The notes under the pieces were generated by a model. That model saw only the letters and a list, made by a program, of their open reading frames with translations, ran no database searches and was not told where the DNA came from. DNA of 37,590 bases from Paraburkholderia sp. C35. GTDB taxonomy: Bacteria; Pseudomonadota; Gammaproteobacteria; Burkholderiales; Burkholderiaceae. The position numbers were made by a program, and so were the translations under genes. Positions 23,729-31,585 of the stretch are shown here, one piece after another (positions within the stretch are counted from its first letter, which is position 1; every line of letters starts with the position of its first letter). The stretch lies in assembly GCF_003121405.1 (NCBI RefSeq), contig NZ_QBUY01000092.1:1-37590 (forward strand), read 5' to 3'.

Positions 23729-23835
23729 GATTGAGATGTTGAAGAAAGCCGGTCCGCCCGGTCGATGCTTCGCCGGCTCGCGCGCGAAAGCGGCCACGCA
23801 CGGCTTCCGGGTGTACGTTTGCACGGCTCAAAGAC

Positions 23836-23871
23836 AATGCGGCTCTGCGATAAAAATCGCAGAGCCGCATT
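23836..23871 (-). terminator. Terminator of the adc-bdh-patatin operon
   Basis: A 15-bp perfect stem AATGCGGCTCTGCGA / TCGCAGAGCCGCATT with a 6-nt loop. On the minus strand it is followed by a T-rich tail (GTCTTTG). It lies 28 nt after the patatin stop. Confidence 0.75.
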
Positions 23872-23898
23872 TCACTGCAAACAACCGTTTCGCAGCGC

Positions 23899-25152
23899 TC
23901 AGGCCGCCGCTTTACGCCGTTTGCCGAGTTCGTTTTCGACCGGCTGCTTGTCCGATTCCGGCACGGAACCAGCGGGACGATGCACGTCATGCGTGACGAA
24001 ACCCAGTTCACGGCTCGGCACGTCGAACCAGTCGCGGTGCGAGAACGAATCGCGGATATCGTCGAGGCCGCTTTGCCAGTGTTCGAGCATGGTATCCATG
24101 CTGAACTCGTAATCCTTGTAGTGGCCTTCGTACGGCTTGTTCTTGTAGATCAGATGCACGACGTTGATCGCGCTGCCGTCAGCGGCTTCTTCAGCGAGTC
24201 GGAACATGGGGTCCGCTTTCAGCACCGATGAAGGCACGTGCTCGAGCAGTTCCTTGATGAAGCGAGCATGTTTCTGCCGCTCCGCCAGCATGTTCGTGAT
24301 CGCGCGCGTGCGGCTCGAATACTGGATGTCTTTCGCGCGCTCCGAAATGTCGAGGAAATCGCCCGGTGCATTGCCGCGTGCGCTCCACAGATCGACCTGA
24401 AAAACCAGCGTATCTTTGTGATCCGAATCGCGCAGCACTTCGGTAAGCGGCGTATTCGACACGAGACCGCCGTCCCAGTAGTACTCGCCGTCGATCTCGA
24501 CAGCCGGGAAGCCAGGCGGCAACGCACCCGACGCCATGAAATGCTCCGGCTCGAGCCGCATCTTGCGGTTATCGAAGTACGTGAGATTGCCGGTGGCGAC
24601 ATTCACGGCGCCGACCGACACGCGGATAGGACCATCGTTGATGCGGTCGAAGTCCGCGTATTGCAGCAGCGTGGCGCGCAGCGCAGCCGTGTCGTAGTAG
24701 CTGACGCGGCTCGGATCCAGCTTGCCAAGACCCGCCACGGGCAACGGAAAGCGCGGCGCGAAGAAGCCAGGCTGGCCTTCCGTCAGCGCGCGGCCCGCTG
24801 CCCACATACTGGCCCACTTGCGCGACATGTCGTGCAAGCCGAGACCCGGCAGCGCCCATGCGCCTACTCGGCCCACCCAGTCGAGTGGATGGCAGATCGC
24901 GTTCCAGAATCCGCGCAACGCTTCCACGCGTTTTTCCGGCGCATTACCTGCGATGATCGCGGTATTGAGCGCGCCGATCGACACGCCCGCGATCCAGTGC
25001 GGCTCGACCTTCATTTCGGCGAGCCCTTCGACCACACCCGCCTGATAGGAACCGAGCGCGCCGCCGCCTTGCAGCACCAGTGCGATCTCGTCGTAGCGCG
25101 GCAACACAAACGGCTCCGGCTGCGCGCTGATTTTATTTGTGTCGCTGCGCAT
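23899..25152 (-). CDS. Patatin-like phospholipase (with DUF3734-type C-terminus)
   Basis: A 417-aa lipid hydrolase. The glycine-rich oxyanion motif LVLQGGGALGSYQAG is at 26-39, the nucleophile Ser58 in GVSIG, and the catalytic Asp227 in DGGLVSNTPL, so the Ser-Asp dyad is complete. The C-terminal ~150 residues (KDIQYSSRTRAITNMLAERQ and VVHLIYKNKPYEGHYKDYEF) match the extension called DUF3734. It starts 9 nt after the 3-hydroxybutyrate dehydrogenase stop with an AAGGAG site, so it is the third gene of the adc-bdh operon. The context suggests a role linked to polyhydroxybutyrate granules or membrane lipids, not proven by sequence. Confidence 0.93.
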   Translation of the reverse strand: MRSDTNKISAQPEPFVLPRYDEIALVLQGGGALGSYQAGVVEGLAEMKVEPHWIAGVSIGALNTAIIAGNAPEKRVEALRGFWNAICHPLDWVGRVGAWALPGLGLHDMSRKWASMWAAGRALTEGQPGFFAPRFPLPVAGLGKLDPSRVSYYDTAALRATLLQYADFDRINDGPIRVSVGAVNVATGNLTYFDNRKMRLEPEHFMASGALPPGFPAVEIDGEYYWDGGLVSNTPLTEVLRDSDHKDTLVFQVDLWSARGNAPGDFLDISERAKDIQYSSRTRAITNMLAERQKHARFIKELLEHVPSSVLKADPMFRLAEEAADGSAINVVHLIYKNKPYEGHYKDYEFSMDTMLEHWQSGLDDIRDSFSHRDWFDVPSRELGFVTHDVHRPAGSVPESDKQPVENELGKRRKAAA

Positions 25153-25161
25153 ACGTGCTCC

Positions 25162-25944
25162 TTATTTCATCGACCAGCCGTGGCTGACGATCACCGACTG
25201 TCCCGTCAGTGCCGACGATTCGAAGCCCGCGAGGAAGGCGACCGTGTTAGCGACGTCTTCGACCGTGGTGAATTCGCCGTCGACGGTTTCCTTCAGCATC
25301 ACGTTCTTCACGACTTCTTCTTCGCTGATGCCGAGCGCCTTGGCTTGCTCGGGAATCTGCTTGTCGACCAGCGGCGTGCGCACGAAGCCCGGGCACACCA
25401 CGTTGGCGCGCACGCCGCGCGGACCGCCTTCCTTCGCGACCACGCGCGCGAGGCCGAGCAGGCCGTGCTTCGCGGTCACGTAGGCCGACTTGAGCTTCGA
25501 TGCTTCGTGCGAGTGCACCGAACCCATGTACACGATCGAGCCGCCGCGCTTGCTGTCGTACATGTGCTTGATAGCCGCCTTGGTGGTCAGGAACGCGCCG
25601 TCGAGGTGGATGGCGAGCATCTTCTTCCAGTCGGCGAAGGCATACTCTTCGATCGGTGCCACGATCTGAATGCCCGCGTTCGACACCAGCACGTCGATGC
25701 TGCCGAGTTCCTTCACGGCGCGCTCGATGCCTGCATTGACAGCTTCTTCATTCGTCACGTCCATCGAGACAGCAATAGCCTTGCCGCCTGCTTCGACGAT
25801 GCTCGACGCCACCTTCTGCGCATTCTCCAGGTTCAGATCCGCAATGACGACGGCCGCGCCGAGGCTCGCGAGCTTGCGCGCGCACTGTTCGCCGATACCG
25901 CTTGCTGCGCCCGTGACGAGCGCGACCTTGTTTTGCAGTGACAT
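25162..25944 (-). CDS. bdhA: 3-hydroxybutyrate dehydrogenase (SDR)
   Basis: A 260-aa short-chain dehydrogenase. The NAD-binding TGAASGIG motif is at 11-18, NAGIQ at 89-93, and the catalytic Ser142, Tyr155 and Lys159 lie in GSVHSHEASKLKSAYVTAKHG-type sequence (in parts). It interconverts D-3-hydroxybutyrate and acetoacetate. The HBDH assignment rests on segments such as MGSVHSHEASKLKSAYV and CPGFVRTPLVDKQIPEQA, characteristic of this enzyme. The start at 25944 (MSLQNKVALVTG) has GGGAAAAA upstream. It follows acetoacetate decarboxylase by 31 nt; the two enzymes share the acetoacetate pool. Confidence 0.93.
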   Translation of the reverse strand: MSLQNKVALVTGAASGIGEQCARKLASLGAAVVIADLNLENAQKVASSIVEAGGKAIAVSMDVTNEEAVNAGIERAVKELGSIDVLVSNAGIQIVAPIEEYAFADWKKMLAIHLDGAFLTTKAAIKHMYDSKRGGSIVYMGSVHSHEASKLKSAYVTAKHGLLGLARVVAKEGGPRGVRANVVCPGFVRTPLVDKQIPEQAKALGISEEEVVKNVMLKETVDGEFTTVEDVANTVAFLAGFESSALTGQSVIVSHGWSMK

Positions 25945-25975
25945 GATGTTTTTCCCTTGATTGGTTTGGAGAGCG

Positions 25976-26785
25976 TTAAACCGCGAGTTCGAGTGCGTCG
26001 TCGTTCGACTTCTTTGCGTGCTGCGTTTCAACGTGTGCAGGCGCGAGATAGTCGAATGCGACTTCGCCGATGTCGAGCGTGAGATTGGCGATCACATGCC
26101 GTGCGCCGACCACGCGCTTCACAGGCAGATCGGCAATGGGTGCAAGTGCGTGGGGATGCAGTTCGAGGGCAGCCGGGCCGCTCCATGCGCCGAGCACCGT
26201 TACGTCGCGCAGATAGAAGCGCACCAGTTCACAGATGCGCGCCGAGCCGTCGACATGCGGAATCACTTTCAACAGATAGTTGGGCGTATCCGCGAGCTTC
26301 ACGCGTTCGGTTTCGATATCGAGCATGCGATGCTTGTAGCCCATCGTGCCCGTCGCGATGCGTTGCGTGCCGTAATCGAGCGTGCCGAGCAGCGTGTCGT
26401 TGCCGTCCACGCCGAGCTTCGGACGCGCAAGCTTCTTCGGGAAGCCCCAGATTTCGCGGCCGCCCGCAATCGGGCCTTCGTCGTCGAGATACATCGAATG
26501 GGTGTAGTTCGCGAGCCGGCCTTCCATGTCGCGCACCGAGATCACCTGGCCGCTTTCCGTGTAATCGCCGAAACCCGAAGAATCGGGCATGCGAATGAAC
26601 TCGTAGTGCACCAGCGCGTTTTCCGGCTTCAGCGGTTCAGGCACTACCGCGCGCAACGCATCCATATCGGTTTCGTACGAAATGATGAAGTACTCACGAT
26701 TGAGAAAGCGGAAAGGCGGGCGAGGGAAGGCGGGATTATGAACAGGCATTGCGAATGCAGATTGCCGGATTGACTTGATGTCCAT
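25976..26785 (-). CDS. adc: Acetoacetate decarboxylase
   Basis: A 269-aa enzyme that converts acetoacetate to acetone and CO2 through a Schiff base on lysine. The signature EIWGFPKKLA places the catalytic lysine at 117, with Lys118 as the pKa-lowering neighbour. FIISYETDMDALRAVVPE and later YKHRMLDIETERV also match the family. The ATG at 26785 has a strong AGAGGAAG site. It is the first gene of the operon with 3-hydroxybutyrate dehydrogenase and the patatin protein. The 517-nt AT-richer region upstream should contain the promoter. Confidence 0.93.
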   Translation of the reverse strand: MDIKSIRQSAFAMPVHNPAFPRPPFRFLNREYFIISYETDMDALRAVVPEPLKPENALVHYEFIRMPDSSGFGDYTESGQVISVRDMEGRLANYTHSMYLDDEGPIAGGREIWGFPKKLARPKLGVDGNDTLLGTLDYGTQRIATGTMGYKHRMLDIETERVKLADTPNYLLKVIPHVDGSARICELVRFYLRDVTVLGAWSGPAALELHPHALAPIADLPVKRVVGARHVIANLTLDIGEVAFDYLAPAHVETQHAKKSNDDALELAV

Positions 26786-27302
26786 GTACTTCCTCTTTGG
26801 CATTGGGCGTTGGTGGAGCACGGCGAATGTTAGAGCAAAAGCTTTTTTCACATCACATTAATTTCTCCAATACACCGTTGGTCTGTGCGCAACAGTGGCG
26901 TGGCTTGTCAGTGTTATCAGGCAAATGGTCAATCATTGTGAAATCCGGCATGACGTATTTTCGTGAGCGAAATATTGCCGTCCAAAAACGAAATTCGGAT
27001 GTCATGTAGCTGACGTTTGTCTTCGCTGATAAAGATCGCAAATGCTTTGTGCGATTGTTAATCGGGTGAGACTGATTGGTGAGCTAACTAATCGATAGCG
27101 CTTGCATCAGGTGTCATTACGCGCGTGACGCGGGTTGGGTCCGCTTACGCAACGCCGGAAACGGCTGACATCGGAGCGTGCGTCCGAAGAAGGGAATCTG
27201 TAAGAAAAATCCGGAGAAAGTTTATTGATTTGTTGCGGTGCGACATGCGCGGAGCTATACTAGGGTTATTACTTAGGGTGTTACCCGTATAAGGAGTCCG
27301 CC
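26786..27302. other. Divergent regulatory region, adc operon / 42-aa gene
   Basis: 517 nt, clearly more AT-rich than its surroundings (notably 26830-27110). It contains a dyad ATCGCA-N9-TGCGAT at 27035-27055 that could be an operator. I found no convincing sigma-54 element and no believable gene; a 70-codon frame at 26797-27009 lacks a ribosome binding site and family features. The right end has the promoter of the small gene. Confidence 0.5.
27233..27261 (+). promoter_or_regulatory. Promoter of the 42-aa gene
   Basis: TTGCGG (27233-27238), 17 nt, TATACT (27256-27261). The -10 is strong, the -35 weak. Just downstream are two related segments, AGGGTTATTA and AGGGTGTTAC, and then AAGGAG before the ATG. 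Confidence 0.5.
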
Positions 27303-27431
27303 ATGCAACAAGCTACGACCGCAGCAGTACCGTCTACGAGCTGGCTCTCGCGCCTGCGCGAGCTTGCTATCCGCGCCGTGGATCTGCACCTGCAGCACTG
27401 CGCCGTTCTCGCTGAAGCGTATCGCCGCTAA
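27303..27431 (+). CDS. Small protein, 42 aa
   Basis: ATG 27303 is preceded by an ideal AAGGAG at 9 nt and a promoter, and the frame ends 14 nt before a strong hairpin, so the unit looks like a self-contained ~210-nt transcript. The product (starts MQQATTAAVPSTSWLSRL, ends VLAEAYRR) is mostly one helix, amphipathic, with Arg and Leu spaced along it and a single Cys. I do not recognise a family. It could be a small membrane-associated or regulatory peptide, or the coding part of a dual-function RNA. Confidence 0.65.
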   Translation: MQQATTAAVPSTSWLSRLRELAIRAVDLHLQHCAVLAEAYRR

Positions 27432-27444
27432 GCATTTCGCATAA

Positions 27445-27476
27445 ACAAAGGGGAGTTCGTCTGAACTCCCCTTTGT
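27445..27476 (+). terminator. Terminator hairpin after the 42-aa gene
   Basis: A 14-bp perfect stem ACAAAGGGGAGTTC / GAACTCCCCTTTGT with a GTCT loop. The T-run is inside the stem, as in many bidirectional terminators, so it may also stop transcripts from the right. Confidence 0.7.
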
Positions 27477-27531
27477 CATTGGCGCGCCGCCGCGCTGCAT
27501 CATGAGCATCCGGCGGCGCACCACGTCTCGC

Positions 27532-28170
27532 TCAGATTCCGGCCTTCCTGGCCGCGAAAATCAGCCGCAGTCCTAGCGCCGCAATGGCGCCCGCGGCAAT
27601 CCGGTCGATCCACGTCTTGGCCCGCAGATAGACTTCGCGCGGACGCCGGCTCGAAAAACACAACGCCACCACCGTGTACCAGCCGAACTCCACCGCAAAC
27701 ACCAGCGGCGGCAGCGCGAAGTAACACCAGACGGGCGGATGCTGCGGCAACAGCGCGGCAAAGATACTGCCGTACCAGATGGCCGTTTTTGGGTTGCTCA
27801 GTTGCGTCGTCAGCCCGATCAGAAAAGACTTCCTCGTGCTGCGGCCTTGCGCTGCGCCGCTCGCATCCATTGCAATCGGTTGAGCTGCGCCGCGCCAGAT
27901 TTTCGACGCCATATAAATCAGATACAAACCGCCGGCCACTTTCAGGCCGATATACAGCCATTCGACGGCGACCAGCAACGTATACAGTCCGGCGAGCGCA
28001 ATACCGCCAAAGAAAATACCGCCGACGCCCATCCCGAGCGCGGTCGACAAACCGTCGCTGCGCGACAGGCTGATCGAATTGCGCGCGACGAGAACGAAAC
28101 TCGGTCCGGGGATCATCGCGCCCAGCAGCAACGCGACGAGAATGGCGAATACAGCAGCCGACGCGGTCAT
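27532..28170 (-). CDS. LysE/RhtB-family amino-acid exporter
   Basis: A 212-aa inner-membrane protein with about six hydrophobic helices and the LysE-family signature near the N-terminus (GAMIPGPSFVLVARNSISLS), as well as LTTQLSNPKTAIWYGSIFAA in the middle. It would export an amino acid or homoserine-lactone-like compound; the substrate is unknown. The start at 28170 (MTASAAVF) has GGGAGACC upstream; the longer frame to 28209 lacks a site. It is divergent from the Sir2 gene (127 nt). Confidence 0.92.
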   Translation of the reverse strand: MTASAAVFAILVALLLGAMIPGPSFVLVARNSISLSRSDGLSTALGMGVGGIFFGGIALAGLYTLLVAVEWLYIGLKVAGGLYLIYMASKIWRGAAQPIAMDASGAAQGRSTRKSFLIGLTTQLSNPKTAIWYGSIFAALLPQHPPVWCYFALPPLVFAVEFGWYTVVALCFSSRRPREVYLRAKTWIDRIAAGAIAALGLRLIFAARKAGI

Positions 28171-28297
28171 CGAACGGTCTCCCTGGTGGTTGCGTGGGGC
28201 GCACAGCATCGCACGTCAAAAAGCAGCAGGCGAGTATTGTCCGGCGTCGCAGCCGTGCTCACAAGACGATACGCGCCTGAATTGCTAGAGTGGCGCG

Positions 28298-29119
28298 ATG
28301 GACGAAAACGAACGTATCCGCCACGCCGTGTCGTGGCTGCGCGAGGCCGACGGCCTGCTGGTGACGGCAGGCGCCGGTATGGGCGTCGACTCGGGCTTGC
28401 CGGATTTTCGCGGCGCCGAGGGCTTCTGGCGCGCGTATCCCGCGTTGAAGCAGCATCGGCTGGCCTTTCAGGACATGGCGAATCCGCGCGTCATGGCGCT
28501 GCATCCACGTCTTGCCTGGGGCTTCTATGGGCATCGGCTCGATCTTTACCGACGCACCGTGCCGCATCGTGGCTTCGATATCCTGCGGCGCTGGAGCGAA
28601 GCGATGCCGCACGGCCTTGCCGTATTCACCAGCAACGTCGACGGCCAGTTTCAGACGGCGGGGTTCGAGCATGCCGTCGTTGCCGAGTGCCACGGCTCGA
28701 TTCACGTGCTGCAATGCTCGGAGGTGTGCCACGACGGCCTGTGGCCCGCGTCCGGCTTGCAACCGGTAGTCGATGAAGCGGCTTGCGAGCTGATCAGCGA
28801 TCTGCCGCGCTGCCCGCAATGCGGCGCGGTGGCGCGGCCCAACATTCTGATGTTCGGCGACTACGACTGGATCGCGTTGCGCACCGAACAGCAGGAGGCG
28901 CATCTGCATGCGTGGCTGCGAAGGGTCGAGCGGCTGGCCGTGGTCGAGATCGGCGCGGGGAAGGCGATCCCCACGGTGCGATATTTCAGCGAGCAAAATG
29001 GCCCGCGTGTGATACGTATCAATCCGCGCGATTTCGGTATCGGGCAAAATCGCGGGATCGGGTTGGCGCGCGGCGCAGTCGAAGGCCTTGAACTGCTCGA
29101 CCGGGCGATGAACGGATAG
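28298..29119 (+). CDS. Sir2-family NAD-dependent protein deacylase
   Basis: A 273-aa sirtuin. The NAD-binding motif TAGAGMGVDSGLPDFRG is at 23-39, TSNVDGQF at 111-118 (the classical Q-N-x-D is S-N-V-D here), and the catalytic His132 in ECHGSIH. The zinc ligands are Cys140, Cys144, Cys172 and Cys175, followed by NILMFGD. It removes acyl groups from lysines using NAD, releasing nicotinamide. The replacement of Gln by Ser in the QNVD motif may mark a divergent subfamily. The start ATG 28298 has only a weak ribosome binding site. It stands alone, converging on the HPF-like gene. Confidence 0.92.
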   Translation: MDENERIRHAVSWLREADGLLVTAGAGMGVDSGLPDFRGAEGFWRAYPALKQHRLAFQDMANPRVMALHPRLAWGFYGHRLDLYRRTVPHRGFDILRRWSEAMPHGLAVFTSNVDGQFQTAGFEHAVVAECHGSIHVLQCSEVCHDGLWPASGLQPVVDEAACELISDLPRCPQCGAVARPNILMFGDYDWIALRTEQQEAHLHAWLRRVERLAVVEIGAGKAIPTVRYFSEQNGPRVIRINPRDFGIGQNRGIGLARGAVEGLELLDRAMNG

Positions 29120-29130
29120 CGCAATGACCA

Positions 29131-29154
29131 ACGGCGCTGCATTCACAGCGCCGT
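29131..29154. terminator. Hairpin between sir2 and the HPF-like gene
   Basis: A perfect 9-bp stem ACGGCGCTG / CAGCGCCGT with a 6-nt loop between convergent genes. There is no T-run, so its strength is uncertain. Confidence 0.4.
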
Positions 29155-29204
29155 CATGCGGTCGGTCAATGATCAGTTGTCAGCGGCGATCAACAGCCGC
29201 AAGG

Positions 29205-29561
29205 TTAGACGGCGTCGGGCTGCGTCGTCCACGCGGGTTCGCGCTGGTTGATGCGCCGTATCGCGACACGCGCCTGCTGCCTGCGCACGATTGCACGTGC
29301 GGCGCGCGCCAGCGCCAGATCGAGCGCGCCGCGCCAGTCTCGCGCAATCGACGTGACGACGACAGGCGTCGCATCGGGCGTCTGCACCTGCACCTGGCAG
29401 CGCTTGTCGAGTCCGCCGCGCGGTCCGTTGATGTCGGACAGGCTAACCGTCGCCTTCGAAATCAGCCAGTCCATGCGGCGAAACACGAACCGGATGCGTT
29501 GACGCGCGAAGCTGCGCAACATGACGGCTTCACGATCGCGGGACTTGAACAGGACTTGCAT
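29205..29561 (-). CDS. HPF/RaiA-family ribosome-associated protein
   Basis: A 118-aa protein starting MQVLFKSRDREAVMLRSF, with the alternating alpha/beta pattern of the S30AE/HPF fold: helix with FVFRRMDWLISKATVSLSDI, strand RCQVQVQTPDATPVVV, then helix DLALARAARAIVRRQQ. Family members bind the 30S decoding region and promote hibernation. This one is an atypical short paralogue, possibly a stress factor. ATG 29561 has a very strong AAGGAGGTG site, unlike the weak in-frame sequence further upstream. It is downstream of, and co-directional with, the LysR gene (gap 120 nt), separated by a dyad at 29641. Confidence 0.8.
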   Translation of the reverse strand: MQVLFKSRDREAVMLRSFARQRIRFVFRRMDWLISKATVSLSDINGPRGGLDKRCQVQVQTPDATPVVVTSIARDWRGALDLALARAARAIVRRQQARVAIRRINQREPAWTTQPDAV

Positions 29562-29640
29562 GAGACACCTCCTTGGTGAGTACGGCTCAAGCGTACGGTG
29601 AGAAGGTGCCGCGGAAAAAGCAGAAATAACGGAAGCTCGG

Positions 29641-29657
29641 CTTCGGAAAAACCGAAG
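29641..29657. promoter_or_regulatory. Dyad CTTCGGAAAAACCGAAG
   Basis: A perfect 6-bp inverted repeat with an A5 centre, lying just after the stop of the LysR gene (29682) and before the HPF-like gene. A near-identical copy (CTTCGAAAAAACCGAAC) lies at 30590-30606 in the LysR/terC promoter region. It may be an operator of that LysR regulator controlling the HPF-like gene, or a weak terminator. Confidence 0.45.
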
Positions 29658-29681
29658 TGAGTTGCGCCCCTGCAAGCGCGG

Positions 29682-30566
29682 TCATGCATGCGCCGCGCTC
29701 AACACCTTTTGTGTCAGAGGATGATGCCGCCCGCGCCGCGACACGATCGCGTAAATTTCCTCCTTCACTTCCGGCGAGCGGCCCAGCCAGCGCAGGCTGC
29801 GATGCATCGGCTCGTCGCGCTCCGCGCCGAACGCGGCGAGCGGAAAGACGCCCATGCCGCGCGACGCGAACAGCATCATCACCGCGCTGTCTTCGAACTC
29901 TCCCGCGATGCGCGGCCGGATGTCGGCGGCTTCGAACCAGCGGTCGAGCCGCGAGCGCAGCGCCGAATGCCCCGTCGGCAGCAGCACGGGGAGCGACGCG
30001 AGACATTGTGGAAAATGGTCGATATGCGTTTTGCGCACCACCGACGCAGGCCCATACCAGTCGATCGGCGAAGCGATCAGGCGTTCGCTCGACAGGCGCA
30101 GATTCGAGTTATGCGGCGCGGGCTGGCTCGACAGCACGAGATCGAGGTGATGATGCGCGAGCTCCGCCAGCAGGTCTTCCGCTTCGCCTTCGTGGCAGAG
30201 CAGACGCAGCGAGGGCGTATCGAGCACGCCTGCGAGCATGGCGTGGACCGCCAGCTTCGAAATGCCGTCCGTCAGCCCGACCGCAAAGCGCGCGACCGTG
30301 CCGCTCGCCGCTTCGCGTACTTCGTCGTGCAGTGTGCTCCCAAGCTGAAAAATTTCTTCCGCACGCGCATAGGCCGCCTGGCCCGCTTCCGTCATCGCGA
30401 CGCCGCGTCCGGCAGGCTTCAGCAACTGATGTCCGAGCGCCTTCTCCAGTTCGCGCACCTGCGCGCTGATGGTTTGTACGGCCATGTCGAGCCGTTCGGC
30501 GGCGCGCGCAAAACCGCCTTCCTTCACCACCACCCAGAAATAGTGCAGATGCCGGTAGTTGAGCAT
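29682..30566 (-). CDS. LysR-family regulator, NhaR-like
   Basis: A 294-aa LysR-type regulator of the NhaR branch. The start MLNYRHLHYFWVVVKEGGF and helix-turn-helix AAERLDMAVQTISAQVREL are close to E. coli NhaR, which activates the Na+/H+ antiporter gene nhaA. The effector domain (about 90-290) follows. No antiporter gene is in the window; the divergent neighbour is a TerC-type membrane protein. Dyads in the shared promoter region (30590-30636) suggest it regulates itself and terC, perhaps in response to ions or pH. This is inference from context. Confidence 0.9.
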   Translation of the reverse strand: MLNYRHLHYFWVVVKEGGFARAAERLDMAVQTISAQVRELEKALGHQLLKPAGRGVAMTEAGQAAYARAEEIFQLGSTLHDEVREAASGTVARFAVGLTDGISKLAVHAMLAGVLDTPSLRLLCHEGEAEDLLAELAHHHLDLVLSSQPAPHNSNLRLSSERLIASPIDWYGPASVVRKTHIDHFPQCLASLPVLLPTGHSALRSRLDRWFEAADIRPRIAGEFEDSAVMMLFASRGMGVFPLAAFGAERDEPMHRSLRWLGRSPEVKEEIYAIVSRRGRHHPLTQKVLSAAHA

Positions 30567-30589
30567 GGTTGCCTCAGCACAAAAAGTTA

Positions 30590-30636
30590 CTTCGAAAAAA
30601 CCGAACTAACCATCAGCTTATCACTGGTTTTTCCGA
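30590..30636. promoter_or_regulatory. Candidate LysR operators between the NhaR-like gene and terC
   Basis: CTTCGAAAAAACCGAAC (30590-30606) and, on the opposite strand, TCGGAAAAACC (complement of 30626-30636). Both match the perfect dyad at 29641-29657. They lie in the 155-nt divergent region where LysR proteins usually bind. Confidence 0.5.
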
Positions 30637-30721
30637 TCGCTCCGCCAGGCGATCATGCTTTCCACAGGCTGTGACCCAGTAATCAGCCGTTTTTCTCTCA
30701 ACCGGACAACATCGCTCGCAC

Positions 30722-31501
30722 ATGGACTCGTTATTGACCCTCGCAGCCGACCCCGCAGCATGGGCGGCACTCGTGACGCTCGTCGTGATGGAGGTCGTGC
30801 TCGGCATCGACAACCTGATCTTCATTTCGATCCTCAGCAACAAGCTTCCGGCAGCGCAGCGCGCCCGCACGCAGCGCATCGGCATCATGCTGGCGCTGGT
30901 CATGCGTCTTGGCCTGCTCGGCACGGTCGCGTGGATTGCGCAGCTCACCACGCCTGTGTTCACCGTGTTCGATCACGCGTTTTCGTGGCGCGACCTGATC
31001 CTGATCGGCGGCGGCCTGTTCCTCGTGTGGAAGGCGACGCGTGAAATGCATCACCACGTGAGCCGCGACGCCGACGAAACGGCGAACCCCGCGATGGGCG
31101 TCGCTGGTCTGACGGTGACGGCGGCAATCGGCCAGATCCTGGTGCTCGACCTCGTGTTTTCCGTCGACAGCATCATCACGGCTGTCGGCATGACGGAGCA
31201 TCTGCCGATCATGTTCATCGCGGTGATCGCAGCCGTCACGGCCATGCTGTTCGCAGCACGCCCGCTGTCGAAGTTCATCGAGCGTAACCCGACCATCGTG
31301 ACGCTTGCGCTGAGCTTCCTGCTGGTGATCGGCATGACGCTGCTGGCGGAAGGATTCGGTTCGCACGTGCCGAAGGGTTACATCTACGCTGCGATGGCGT
31401 TCGCGGGCTTCGTCGAAGGCATGAACATGCTGTCGCGCCGCAGGAAGGACAAACGTGAGCATGACAAGCCGCGCAGCGACAGTTCGGCTGTCTCGAACTG
31501 A
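30722..31501 (+). CDS. TerC-family integral membrane protein
   Basis: A 259-aa protein with about seven hydrophobic helices and the two acidic signature helices: LVVMEVVLGIDNLIFISIL near residues 20-38 and ILVLDLVFSVDSIITAVG near 138-155. Homologues (YgdQ, YoaE, Alx, TerC) are linked to metal-ion export, notably manganese, and to tellurite resistance. A polar C-terminal tail (RRRKDKREHDKPRSDSS) is cytoplasmic. It is divergent from the NhaR-like regulator. No yybP-ykoY manganese riboswitch is visible upstream. A zinc-ribbon gene follows after 84 nt in the same direction. Confidence 0.92.
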   Translation: MDSLLTLAADPAAWAALVTLVVMEVVLGIDNLIFISILSNKLPAAQRARTQRIGIMLALVMRLGLLGTVAWIAQLTTPVFTVFDHAFSWRDLILIGGGLFLVWKATREMHHHVSRDADETANPAMGVAGLTVTAAIGQILVLDLVFSVDSIITAVGMTEHLPIMFIAVIAAVTAMLFAARPLSKFIERNPTIVTLALSFLLVIGMTLLAEGFGSHVPKGYIYAAMAFAGFVEGMNMLSRRRKDKREHDKPRSDSSAVSN

Positions 31502-31585
31502 GCATCGCAGTCTCAACGGGGCCGCGGAGAACGCGCCCCGAACTGAAGCACCAGAAGGTATGAACGTTACGAAAGGAGCAATGCA

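Noticed and set aside
24238..25941. 567-codon frame opposite the patatin and dehydrogenase genes
   Set aside because: It spans two real genes with full catalytic motifs and has no recognisable product.
26797..27009. 70-codon frame upstream of adc
   Set aside because: It begins in the adc leader, has no ribosome binding site and no recognisable protein features; the region is better explained as regulatory.
30567..30721. Manganese (yybP-ykoY) riboswitch before terC
   Set aside because: TerC-family genes often have one, but the leader here is short and shows none of the conserved stems; only LysR-type dyads are seen.
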